A stretch of DNA of 5,328 nt from Flavobacteriaceae bacterium (GTDB taxonomy: Bacteria; Bacteroidota; Bacteroidia; Flavobacteriales; Flavobacteriaceae), in assembly GCA_026992695.1 (NCBI GenBank), contig JALWYP010000332.1, positions 1-5,328 of the forward strand, written 5' to 3'. The notes under the pieces were generated by a model. It was not told the DNA's origin. It did no database searches and saw nothing but the letters and a program-made list of their open reading frames with translations. A program made the position numbers and the translations under genes. The first letter of the stretch is position 1, and every line of letters starts with the position of its first letter. Positions 1-5,328 of the stretch are shown here, piece after piece.

Positions 1-7
1 AATCATT

Positions 8-14
8 AGGAGAG
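8..14 (+). promoter_or_regulatory. Shine-Dalgarno-like ribosome binding site of clpC
   Basis: AGGAGAG lies 7 nt before the ATG at 22 and is complementary to the anti-Shine-Dalgarno end of 16S rRNA. It supports the chosen start. Bacteroidota genes mostly lack such a site, and the other genes in this window have none, so its presence here is slightly unusual. It could also be chance, since only 21 bases of upstream sequence are available. Confidence 0.5.
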
Positions 15-21
15 TATAAAT

Positions 22-2562
22 ATGGATGATAATTTTTCACCTAGAGTAAAAGATGTTATAGCGTATAGTAAAGAAGAAGCCCTGCGTTTGGGTCATGACT
101 TTATTGGCACCGAACACCTTATTTTAGGGCTGTTAAGAGACGGTAGCGGCAAAGCGATTTCTATTTTAAACGCACTGGAAATTGATCTTAATCAGCTAAG
201 AAGAAAGGTTGAAATACTTAGTCCTTCAAACTCAATTACCGAAATAAATTTAAACGAAAAGAAAAACCTTCATCTTACTCGTCAAGCAGAGCGTGCATTA
301 AAAACAACTTTTTTAGAAGCAAAACTATTTCAGAGCAACTCGATTAACACAGCGCATTTATTGCTTTGCATTTTACGAAATGAAAATGACCCAACTACCA
401 AACTTTTACATAAATTAAAGATCGATTACGATAACGTTAAAGACCAATTTAAACTTATGCTAGCAAGTGACAAAGATTATATACAGCCTTCATCACAAGC
501 TTTTCCAAGTGATGATGATACCGCCGATGAAGGAAAAGAAAATATGTTTACTGGAAGTTCTGCCAAATCTAATAAAAAATCAAAAACTCCGGTTTTAGAT
601 AATTTTGGAAGAGATTTAACGGCTATGGCTGAAGAGGGAAAACTGGATCCTGTAGTTGGTCGTGAAGCCGAAATACAACGAGTTTCTCAAATATTAAGTA
701 GAAGAAAAAAGAACAATCCGTTACTTATTGGTGAACCCGGAGTAGGAAAATCTGCCATTGCTGAAGGTTTAGCGCTACGCATTATTCAACGAAAAGTTTC
801 TAGAATTTTATACGACAAACGTGTAGTTACACTAGATTTAGCCAGTTTAGTTGCCGGAACAAAATATCGCGGACAGTTTGAAGAACGCATGAAAGCGGTG
901 ATGAACGAATTGGAAAAAAACGACGACATCATCTTGTTTATCGACGAGATACATACCATTGTTGGTGCCGGAGGTGCAACGGGTAGCCTAGACGCATCAA
1001 ACATGTTTAAACCCGCTCTTGCCAGAGGCGAAATACAATGTATTGGAGCTACAACATTAGATGAATACAGACAATATATTGAAAAAGACGGAGCTTTAGA
1101 AAGACGATTTCAGAAGGTTATTGTAGAACCAACTACGGTTGAAGAAACCATTGAAATACTTCAAAATATAAAAGACAAATACGAAAGTCACCATAATGTT
1201 ATTTACACCGAAGATGCTATTAAAGCCTGTGTAAATCTTACCAACAGGTATATGACCGATCGTTTTTTACCGGACAAAGCAATAGATGCCTTAGATGAAG
1301 CCGGCTCCAGAGTTCACATTACAAACATTAATGTGCCGAAAGAAATTTTGATTATGGAGGATAAACTCGAAAAAGCCAAAGAGTTAAAAACAAAAGCGGT
1401 TAAATCACAAAAATATGAAGAGGCAGCTAAATTGCGTGATGATGAAAAAAACTTAGAAAAAGATTTAGCCATTGCACAAGAAAAATGGGAAGAAGAATCG
1501 AAACTCCATAAAGAAACCGTAACCGAAGAAAATGTAGCCGAAGTTGTTTCTATGATGACCGGCGTGCCCGTAAACCGAATCGCCCAAGCCGAAAGTTCAA
1601 AACTAGCTGCTCTACCCGACCGTATTAAAGGAAAAGTTATTGGTCAAGATGAAGCTGTCACTAAGGTAGTAAAAGCCATTCAGCGTAACCGTGTGGGACT
1701 TAAAGACCCAAACAAACCCATTGGCTCATTTATATTTTTAGGACAAACAGGAGTAGGAAAAACCCAATTAGCAAAGGTTTTAGCAAGAGAATTATTTGAT
1801 ACTGATAGCGCATTGGTACGGATTGATATGAGTGAGTATATGGAAAAATTTGCTATTTCCAGATTAGTTGGTGCGCCTCCCGGATATGTGGGTTATGAAG
1901 AAGGTGGACAGCTTACCGAAAAAATAAGGCGCAAACCCTACGCTGTTGTATTGCTTGACGAAATAGAAAAAGCACATCCCGATGTGTTTAACATGTTGCT
2001 TCAAGTGTTAGATGACGGATATTTAACCGATAGCTTGGGTAGAAAAATAGATTTTAGAAATACAATTATTATCATGACCTCAAATATCGGGTCTCGCCAA
2101 TTAAAAGATTTTGGTCAAGGTGTAGGTTTTGGAACTTCGGCAAAAACCAAACAAGCCGATACATACGCTAAAGGAGTGATTGAAAACGCTTTGAAGAAAA
2201 CGTTTGCACCCGAATTTTTAAACCGAATAGACGATGTTATTGTGTTTAATTCACTAGAAAAAGAAGACATCTTTAAAATTATTGATATTGAATTAGAAAA
2301 GCTATACGAACGCATTAGTAATCTGGGTTATACTTTAAAATTAACCAAAAAAGCCAAAGATTACATTGCCGAAAAAGGGTTTGATAAACAATACGGCGCA
2401 CGACCACTTAAACGAGCCATTCAAAAATATATTGAAGATGCTTTAGCCGAAGAAATAATTAACTCCCACTTAAAAGAAGGTGATACCATTACATTAGATT
2501 TAGATTCTAAAAAAAACGAACTCACCTTTAAAATAAAGAAAAAAGAAGCAACTAAGTCGTAA
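22..2562 (+). CDS. clpC: ATP-dependent Clp protease ATP-binding subunit ClpC
   Basis: Hsp100/Clp AAA+ unfoldase that acts in the cytoplasm as a hexamer, unfolding proteins and feeding them to ClpP. The 846 aa are full length for ClpC. Order seen: N-terminal double Clp repeat (about 5-50 and 82-145); acidic, serine-rich linker (about 155-190); first AAA+ module with Walker A GEPGVGKS (237-244), pore-loop Tyr282, Walker B IILFIDE (303-309) and Arg361/Arg362; coiled-coil M domain with a UVR-like stretch (about 441-500); second AAA+ module with Walker A GQTGVGKT (574-581), pore loop around Tyr622, Walker B ending in Asp646-Glu647, Arg735 and sensor-2 GARPLKR (792-798). The VGF tripeptide (701-703) is the ClpP-binding loop, and with the M domain it separates ClpC from the disaggregase ClpB. 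The second N-repeat reads NTAH where firmicute ClpC has GTEH. The start is supported by AGGAGAG at 8-14. No ctsR, mcsA or mcsB is visible, but upstream sequence is cut off. Confidence 0.98.
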   Translation: MDDNFSPRVKDVIAYSKEEALRLGHDFIGTEHLILGLLRDGSGKAISILNALEIDLNQLRRKVEILSPSNSITEINLNEKKNLHLTRQAERALKTTFLEAKLFQSNSINTAHLLLCILRNENDPTTKLLHKLKIDYDNVKDQFKLMLASDKDYIQPSSQAFPSDDDTADEGKENMFTGSSAKSNKKSKTPVLDNFGRDLTAMAEEGKLDPVVGREAEIQRVSQILSRRKKNNPLLIGEPGVGKSAIAEGLALRIIQRKVSRILYDKRVVTLDLASLVAGTKYRGQFEERMKAVMNELEKNDDIILFIDEIHTIVGAGGATGSLDASNMFKPALARGEIQCIGATTLDEYRQYIEKDGALERRFQKVIVEPTTVEETIEILQNIKDKYESHHNVIYTEDAIKACVNLTNRYMTDRFLPDKAIDALDEAGSRVHITNINVPKEILIMEDKLEKAKELKTKAVKSQKYEEAAKLRDDEKNLEKDLAIAQEKWEEESKLHKETVTEENVAEVVSMMTGVPVNRIAQAESSKLAALPDRIKGKVIGQDEAVTKVVKAIQRNRVGLKDPNKPIGSFIFLGQTGVGKTQLAKVLARELFDTDSALVRIDMSEYMEKFAISRLVGAPPGYVGYEEGGQLTEKIRRKPYAVVLLDEIEKAHPDVFNMLLQVLDDGYLTDSLGRKIDFRNTIIIMTSNIGSRQLKDFGQGVGFGTSAKTKQADTYAKGVIENALKKTFAPEFLNRIDDVIVFNSLEKEDIFKIIDIELEKLYERISNLGYTLKLTKKAKDYIAEKGFDKQYGARPLKRAIQKYIEDALAEEIINSHLKEGDTITLDLDSKKNELTFKIKKKEATKS

Positions 2563-2580
2563 GAAAAGTAACGACATAGC

Positions 2581-2613
2581 TTGTTTCTACAACAAATTAT
2601 TTTTTAAAATTTG
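2581..2613 (+). promoter_or_regulatory. Weak candidate promoter for the 104-aa membrane protein gene
   Basis: TTG at 2581-2583, a 22-bp spacer and AAAATTTG at 2606-2613 fit the Bacteroidota pattern TTG-N(17-23)-TAnnTTTG with one mismatch in the -7 box. Transcription would start near 2619, giving a leader of about 40 nt. The same bases form a weak hairpin (ACAAATT 2592-2598 with AATTTGT 2608-2614). The gene could instead be read through from clpC, because no convincing terminator lies between them. Confidence 0.25.
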
Positions 2614-2635
2614 TAACATTCTTGTTTCTGTAACA
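2581..2635 (+). repeat. Pair of 14-bp direct repeats, each an imperfect palindrome
   Basis: TTGTTTCTACAACA (2581-2594) and TTGTTTCTGTAACA (2622-2635) match at 12 of 14 positions and start 41 bp apart, close to four helical turns. Each contains TGTT-N5-AACA, so each has weak two-fold symmetry. A shorter TTGTAACA at 2611-2618 resembles the second half. They lie in the gap between clpC and the 104-aa gene and surround a promoter-like box, so they could be binding sites for a dimeric regulator. That role is inference. AT-rich sequence produces short repeats by chance. Confidence 0.4.
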
Positions 2636-2659
2636 GACTAATTAAGTAAATCTTCTGTT

Positions 2660-2974
2660 ATGGGAATTCAAGCAATGAATACTTCGTTAAAAAACAACAA
2701 TAGGAGAAAACCACGTGTTCCGTTGTTTAAAAAAGAGCGCTTACTGTATTCGGTTTCATCTAAAAGCGGAATGAACGATACAGTGCAGATGAAAACTTTT
2801 GAATATGCCGAATTTCAAAAAAAACTTTTTAAACAAAAGAAAAAAGACCGAAAAAAAAGAGTGGTTTTATTACTAATAACTCTTGTTATAACTATTTTAA
2901 TTGTTTTGTGGATTCCGTATGTGCTCGACTATTTAATGGATAATAGTTATTTAGATGTTCATCCCGGTTTTTAA
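2660..2974 (+). CDS. Unknown small single-span membrane protein (104 aa)
   Basis: I do not recognise a family. Residues 11-67 are strongly basic, with RRKPR at 15-19 and a lysine/arginine-rich run at about 54-67. One hydrophobic segment follows at about 68-88, then a short tail ending HPGF. By the positive-inside rule the basic part faces the cytoplasm and the last 15 or so residues the periplasm. There is no signal peptidase site. Met6 (position 2675) is an equally possible start; neither has a Shine-Dalgarno site, which is normal in this phylum. It begins 97 bp after clpC and ends 6 bp from the stop of the convergent GlmU-like gene. The codon pattern, clean membrane segment and snug fit between genes support a real gene. 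The long basic half could bind nucleic acid, ribosome or acidic lipid, but nothing in the sequence decides this. Confidence 0.75.
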   Translation: MGIQAMNTSLKNNNRRKPRVPLFKKERLLYSVSSKSGMNDTVQMKTFEYAEFQKKLFKQKKKDRKKRVVLLLITLVITILIVLWIPYVLDYLMDNSYLDVHPGF

Positions 2975-2980
2975 CACCCT

Positions 2981-4159
2981 TTACCCTTTTCGCCAATGGG
3001 CAGTTTGATTAAAAATATGCGTTAGTATTTTTTTGTCGGTTTCGGTAAACTCCACATCTCGTCTTGCCATAACAACTTGTGCCACCTCGAAGGCTTTATT
3101 TGTTTTGTAGGTTGTAAACCCGGAGCTTCCGCCCCAACTAAAACTGGGAATAAAATTACGCGGAAAACCGCTTCCAAAAATATTGGCACTTACGCCTACT
3201 ACAGTACCTGTATTAAACATCGTGTTTATACCACATTTACTATGGTCGCCCATCATTAAACCGCAAAATTGCAATCCGGTTTTGGCAAAACCTTCGGTTT
3301 CGTAATCCCAAAGTCGCACTTCGGCATAATTGTTTTTTAAATTCGAGTTATTGGTATCAGCACCGAGGTTACACCATTCTCCCAATACCGAGTTTCCAAG
3401 AAATCCGTCATGTCCCTTGTTACTGTAACCAAAAATTACACTATTATTAACCTCACCTCCTACTTTACTAAACGGTCCAATGGTTGTTCCGCCATATATT
3501 TTTGCTCCCATCTTTACTGTGGCTCCGTTACAAAGCGCAAATGCACCTCGAATATGGCTACCTTCCATAATTTCGGTATTTTTACCAATATAAATAAAGC
3601 CGTTTGAAGCATTTAAGCTAACCATAGGTTGCAGGATTGCTCCTTCTTCAATAAAAATATTATTTTCACTTACGGCATAAACGCCTTCGGTTATGGGTTG
3701 CGATTTTCTGTTTTTTGTAAGCAGTTTAAAATCTCGCGCTATGGCTTCGGCGTTGTGTTTAAAAATATCCCAAGTATGCGAAATTTTAATAACATCGTCA
3801 TAGGTGTATTGAATAACATCAAAATTATCAAAATCTATTTCTTGGTCTTCTTCAGAAAAAAAAGCTAAGGGCTCATCTTCATAAAAGATTGCCTGATTTT
3901 TTTGTAAACCCTTTACAATTTTTACGAGATTTTCGGTAGGAAGAAAAGAAGCATTTATCAAAATATTTTCTTCCATTTCAACCATCGGAAACTTTTCGGT
4001 TAAATAATCTTCGGTTACGGTAGTAGTGGCATAACCCAAGTAGTGTTCCCATTTTTCTCTAATGGTTAAAATTCCCACTCTAATATCGGCTACCGGACGA
4101 GTATAGGTAAAAGGGAGTAGTTGGTTTCTTACGTTTCCGTCAAAAAGAATATAATTCAT
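2981..4159 (-). CDS. GlmU-like sugar nucleotidyltransferase / acyltransferase (Bacteroidota type)
   Basis: Probable cytoplasmic enzyme of amino-sugar nucleotide synthesis, presumed to make UDP-N-acetylglucosamine for peptidoglycan and envelope glycans. The N-terminal domain (about 1-155) matches the NTP_transf_4 type of sugar nucleotidyltransferase, with the family hallmark LLPFTYTRPVADIR (14-27) followed by GILTIREKWE (29-38). It lacks the GxGxRM nucleotide loop of classical GlmU. From about 165 to 340 runs a left-handed beta-helix built of hexapeptide repeats, including IGKNTEI (191-197), KMGAKIYGGTTIGPFSKVGG (216-235) and NLGADTNNSNLKNNY (264-278); this fold is used by acyltransferases and fits the GlcN-1-P acetyl step. 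At 392 aa it appears complete. It resembles TIGR03991 (alternative bacterial GlmU). The exact substrate is not provable from sequence, so no gene symbol is given. It has its own likely promoter downstream of the rpmE2 terminator and converges with the 104-aa gene. Confidence 0.9.
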   Translation of the reverse strand: MNYILFDGNVRNQLLPFTYTRPVADIRVGILTIREKWEHYLGYATTTVTEDYLTEKFPMVEMEENILINASFLPTENLVKIVKGLQKNQAIFYEDEPLAFFSEEDQEIDFDNFDVIQYTYDDVIKISHTWDIFKHNAEAIARDFKLLTKNRKSQPITEGVYAVSENNIFIEEGAILQPMVSLNASNGFIYIGKNTEIMEGSHIRGAFALCNGATVKMGAKIYGGTTIGPFSKVGGEVNNSVIFGYSNKGHDGFLGNSVLGEWCNLGADTNNSNLKNNYAEVRLWDYETEGFAKTGLQFCGLMMGDHSKCGINTMFNTGTVVGVSANIFGSGFPRNFIPSFSWGGSSGFTTYKTNKAFEVAQVVMARRDVEFTETDKKILTHIFNQTAHWRKG

Positions 4160-4221
4160 GCGTTTGTTAAATTACGAGAATTGGTATGAATTGTGAAAAA
4201 GACACCTTCTTTCACCTAAGG

Positions 4222-4255
4222 CAAAGCTAACAAAAAAACCCTTTGATAGCTCAAA
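4222..4255 (-). promoter_or_regulatory. Candidate promoter of the GlmU-like gene
   Basis: Read on the minus strand, TAGCTTTG (4229-4222) is an exact match to the Bacteroidota -7 box TAnnTTTG. A TTTG (4255-4252) lies 22 bp upstream, inside the allowed spacing for the -33 element. The leader would be about 57 nt. The -33 part falls within the stem of the rpmE2 terminator, so promoter and terminator share bases. The -7 match is clear; the -33 assignment is less certain. Confidence 0.45.
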
Positions 4256-4262
4256 GGGTTTT
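4232..4262 (-). terminator. Rho-independent terminator of rpmE2
   Basis: A perfect 12-bp stem (4235-4246 with 4251-4262) closes a 4-nt loop (4247-4250). On the minus strand the stem is followed by an uninterrupted T run made by the A tract at 4232-4238, partly shared with the stem base. It lies 24 bp past the rpmE2 stop codon. In the plus direction the sequence after the stem is AAAATTTT, so the terminator works mainly for leftward transcription. It separates rpmE2 from the GlmU-like gene. Confidence 0.9.
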
Positions 4263-4286
4263 AAAATTTTATAGAAAAGTATGTTT

Positions 4287-4538
4287 TTACTTTTTAAATT
4301 TAGCGTATTTGGTTTTAAATTTATCAATACGTCCGGCGGTATCAATAAGTTTTTTCTTACCGGTATAAAAAGGATGTGACGTTCTTGAAATCTCCATTTT
4401 TACCAACGGATATTCAATTCCATTAACTTCAATTTTTTCTTTGGCATCTGCTGTAGATTTGGTAATAAAAACATCGCCGTTAGACATGTCTTTAAAAGCA
4501 ACTAATCTGTAATTTTCAGGGTGAATTCCTTTTTTCAT
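4287..4538 (-). CDS. rpmE2: 50S ribosomal protein L31 type B
   Basis: Component of the large ribosomal subunit, located at the bridge between the subunits. The 83 aa are the usual length for the type B form. Recognisable segments are [19 protein letters not shown] (4-22), the STADA stretch at 28-32, and [13 protein letters not shown] (51-63) followed by GRIDKF (69-74) and a lysine-rich tail. There is no cysteine at all, so the zinc-binding site of type A L31 is missing; this defines the zinc-independent (C-minus) type. In some bacteria type B L31 replaces the zinc form under zinc starvation, controlled by Zur, but no clear Zur box is seen here. It is a single-gene transcription unit with its own promoter (4590-4622) and terminator (4232-4262), divergent from the DUF4199-type gene. 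Confidence 0.97.
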   Translation of the reverse strand: MKKGIHPENYRLVAFKDMSNGDVFITKSTADAKEKIEVNGIEYPLVKMEISRTSHPFYTGKKKLIDTAGRIDKFKTKYAKFKK

Positions 4539-4589
4539 CTTATTAAAACATTTTTACAACAATTTGGGCGTAGCTCCAAAAAGCGGATG

Positions 4590-4622
4590 CAAAGTTAGTA
4601 ATTTATTTAAAACCAACAACAA
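4590..4622 (-). promoter_or_regulatory. Promoter of rpmE2
   Basis: Read on the minus strand, TAACTTTG (4597-4590) is an exact TAnnTTTG -7 box. Three overlapping candidates for the -33 TTG lie upstream at 4622-4620, 4619-4617 and 4616-4614, giving spacers of 22, 19 and 16 bp; the middle one is best. Transcription would start near 4584, leaving a leader of about 46 nt. An AT-rich tract (4621-4640) sits just upstream. Confidence 0.65.
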
Positions 4623-4688
4623 TTATTTTTATTTTTTAGTTTGTTTTATCCAGTGGGTTCTAAGTCAAAAAAAATGTACCCGTAATAT

Positions 4689-4699
4689 AACGTAACGTT
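4689..4699. promoter_or_regulatory. Palindrome next to the DUF4199 promoter, possible operator
   Basis: AACGT-A-ACGTT is a perfect inverted repeat with 5-bp arms and a single central base. It ends 4 bp before the -7-like box TATCTTTG, so a bound protein would sit between the -33 and -7 positions. CGTAA occurs just upstream as well (4681-4685), making a short repeated CGTAA pattern. Operator function is inference from position. Confidence 0.35.
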
Positions 4700-4703
4700 T
4701 TAC

Positions 4704-4711
4704 TATCTTTG
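4704..4711 (+). promoter_or_regulatory. -7 box of the promoter for the DUF4199-glycosyltransferase operon
   Basis: TATCTTTG matches TAnnTTTG exactly and lies 39 bp before the ATG at 4751, a fitting leader length. No TTG is found at the expected -33 position (about 4678-4686), so the promoter may be weak or need an activator. The TTG inside this box is also the only support for a longer reading frame from 4709, which argues against that longer start. Confidence 0.5.
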
Positions 4712-4750
4712 CCTACAGATAACCACAACCAATATATAAAAATAAATACG

Positions 4751-5254
4751 ATGGACAATACTGTTAATCTTCAAAAATTTACGCTACAATTTGCTATAAT
4801 TGCTGCTTTAGGAAGAGTTTTAATTGACATTCTACCGAAAATTTTTTCCTTTGGAGCGATGGCTTATTATTCAACTTTTTTAGTTTGTTTCTTATTAGAA
4901 ATAGTGTTCATTTTTTTTGTAATTAAAAAATTTAAATCCCTAAACAACACATTAACTCTAAAAGATTCACTAAAAATTGGTGTAATAATGATGTTAGTAA
5001 TAGGTTTAATTTATTCTTCAGCTTCTTATATTTACGATACTTATATTGATCCTAATTATCAAGTAGATTTAGCTTTAAGTTTTGTAGAAAAATTTGCACC
5101 AGAAAAATTAGAAGAAACAAGAAATACTATTTTAGAATCTCAAAAAAACAAGAACCCTCTTGGAATCTTAACAAGCACATTGTGGTTTGTATTTCTCGGG
5201 TTTGTTATCTCTTTAATTGTAGGAAGCATATTAAGAACAAAAGAAAACACTTAA
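4751..5254 (+). CDS. DUF4199-type integral membrane protein
   Basis: Inner-membrane protein of unknown function, 167 aa from this start. Four hydrophobic segments are seen at about 11-29, 38-58, 75-93 and 138-160. The second is followed by a basic KKFK turn, and a charged, soluble loop (about 97-135) separates the third and fourth. The motif YIYDTYIDPNY (93-103) after the third span is typical of DUF4199 proteins, common in Bacteroidota. A frame-extending TTG at 4709 would add 14 residues, but it lies inside the -7 promoter box, so the ATG at 4751 is chosen. The gene ends 6 bp before a family 2 glycosyltransferase, so the two are almost surely co-transcribed, suggesting a supporting role in envelope or lipid-linked glycosylation. 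No catalytic motif is visible. The assignment to DUF4199 rests on pattern recognition. Confidence 0.85.
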   Translation: MDNTVNLQKFTLQFAIIAALGRVLIDILPKIFSFGAMAYYSTFLVCFLLEIVFIFFVIKKFKSLNNTLTLKDSLKIGVIMMLVIGLIYSSASYIYDTYIDPNYQVDLALSFVEKFAPEKLEETRNTILESQKNKNPLGILTSTLWFVFLGFVISLIVGSILRTKENT

Positions 5255-5260
5255 TAACAT

Positions 5261-5328
5261 ATGGATATTTCCATCGTTATCCCGCTTCTTAACGAAGAAG
5301 AGTCTATCCCCGAGTTGTATGCTTGGAT
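5261..5328 (+). CDS. Family 2 glycosyltransferase, N-terminal fragment cut by the window edge
   Basis: Only the first 22 codons are present; the frame is open at the right edge. The peptide MDISIVIPLLNEEESIPELY is the classic first beta strand and nucleotide-sugar binding loop of GT-A fold family 2 glycosyltransferases (pattern SIVIPxxNEEExIxxL). This variant is typical of the group that includes dolichol- or polyprenol-phosphate sugar transferases. Such enzymes move a sugar from a nucleotide donor to a lipid carrier at the inner face of the membrane. The start lies 6 bp after the DUF4199-type stop, without a Shine-Dalgarno site. Whether C-terminal membrane spans exist cannot be seen. Confidence 0.85.
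   Translation, partial: MDISIVIPLLNEEESIPELYAW

Noticed and set aside
786..1004. Open frame of 72 codons on the minus strand inside clpC (and a similar one at 2115-2315)
   Set aside because: Antisense shadows of a strongly conserved gene; the peptides resemble no family and have no promoter or leader of their own.
2556..2575. Small hairpin over the clpC stop codon (GTCGT with ACGAC)
   Set aside because: Only 5 bp with a 10-nt loop and no T run after it; not credible as a terminator.
2592..2614. Inverted repeat ACAAATT / AATTTGT between clpC and the 104-aa gene as a terminator
   Set aside because: The stem is almost all A-T pairs and is not followed by a T run, so it would not terminate transcription well.
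3077..3868. Three plus-strand open frames (3077-3259, 3410-3607, 3629-3868) inside the GlmU-like gene
   Set aside because: They lie opposite conserved catalytic and beta-helix codons, and have no promoter-like boxes or recognisable product.
4539..4584. Riboswitch or autoregulatory leader ahead of rpmE2
   Set aside because: The predicted leader is about 46 nt and shows no strong stem or known ligand-binding motif; no L31 leader structure could be recognised.
4709..4750. TTG start adding 14 residues to the DUF4199-type protein
   Set aside because: The TTG is part of an exact -7 promoter box, the added residues are polar and unlike the start of a membrane protein of this family, and the ATG at 4751 gives the expected N-terminus.

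Overview
The window looks like a chromosomal segment of an AT-rich member of the Bacteroidota, most likely family Flavobacteriaceae. Four things point there: a ClpC of the flavobacterial type, a GlmU-like sugar nucleotidyltransferase of the Bacteroidota-specific kind, a small DUF4199-type membrane protein directly ahead of a family 2 glycosyltransferase, and promoter-like sites matching the Bacteroidota pattern TTG-N(17-23)-TAnnTTTG instead of the sigma70 pattern of Proteobacteria. This is inference from protein and motif recognition; no database search was run.

Layout. Positions 22-2562 (+) encode a complete ClpC AAA+ unfoldase (846 aa), the partner of the ClpP protease. After a 97-bp gap holding paired repeats, 2660-2974 (+) encodes an unrecognised 104-aa protein with a basic N-terminal half and one membrane span. 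It runs tail to tail, only 6 bp apart, into 2981-4159 (-), a 392-aa GlmU-like enzyme with an N-terminal nucleotidyltransferase domain and a C-terminal left-handed beta-helix acyltransferase domain. Upstream of that gene is a strong intrinsic terminator (4232-4262, -) that ends the transcript of rpmE2 (4287-4538, -), encoding type B ribosomal protein L31. A 212-bp divergent region (4539-4750) carries a good promoter for rpmE2 on one strand and a -7-like box with a neighbouring palindrome on the other. Rightward from there runs a DUF4199-type membrane protein (4751-5254), followed after 6 bp by the first 22 codons of a family 2 glycosyltransferase that leaves the window.

The genes are mainly core cell functions: protein quality control (ClpC), amino-sugar nucleotide supply for envelope building (GlmU-like), translation (L31) and a probable envelope glycosylation operon (DUF4199 plus glycosyltransferase). 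There is no sign of a mobile element, CRISPR array, tRNA, rRNA or phage gene. I see no wholly new system. The points most worth a second look are the unknown 104-aa membrane protein with its repeat-flanked promoter region, the apparent overlap of a promoter with the rpmE2 terminator, the palindrome at the DUF4199 promoter, and the asymmetric phospho-arginine pocket in the ClpC N-domain.
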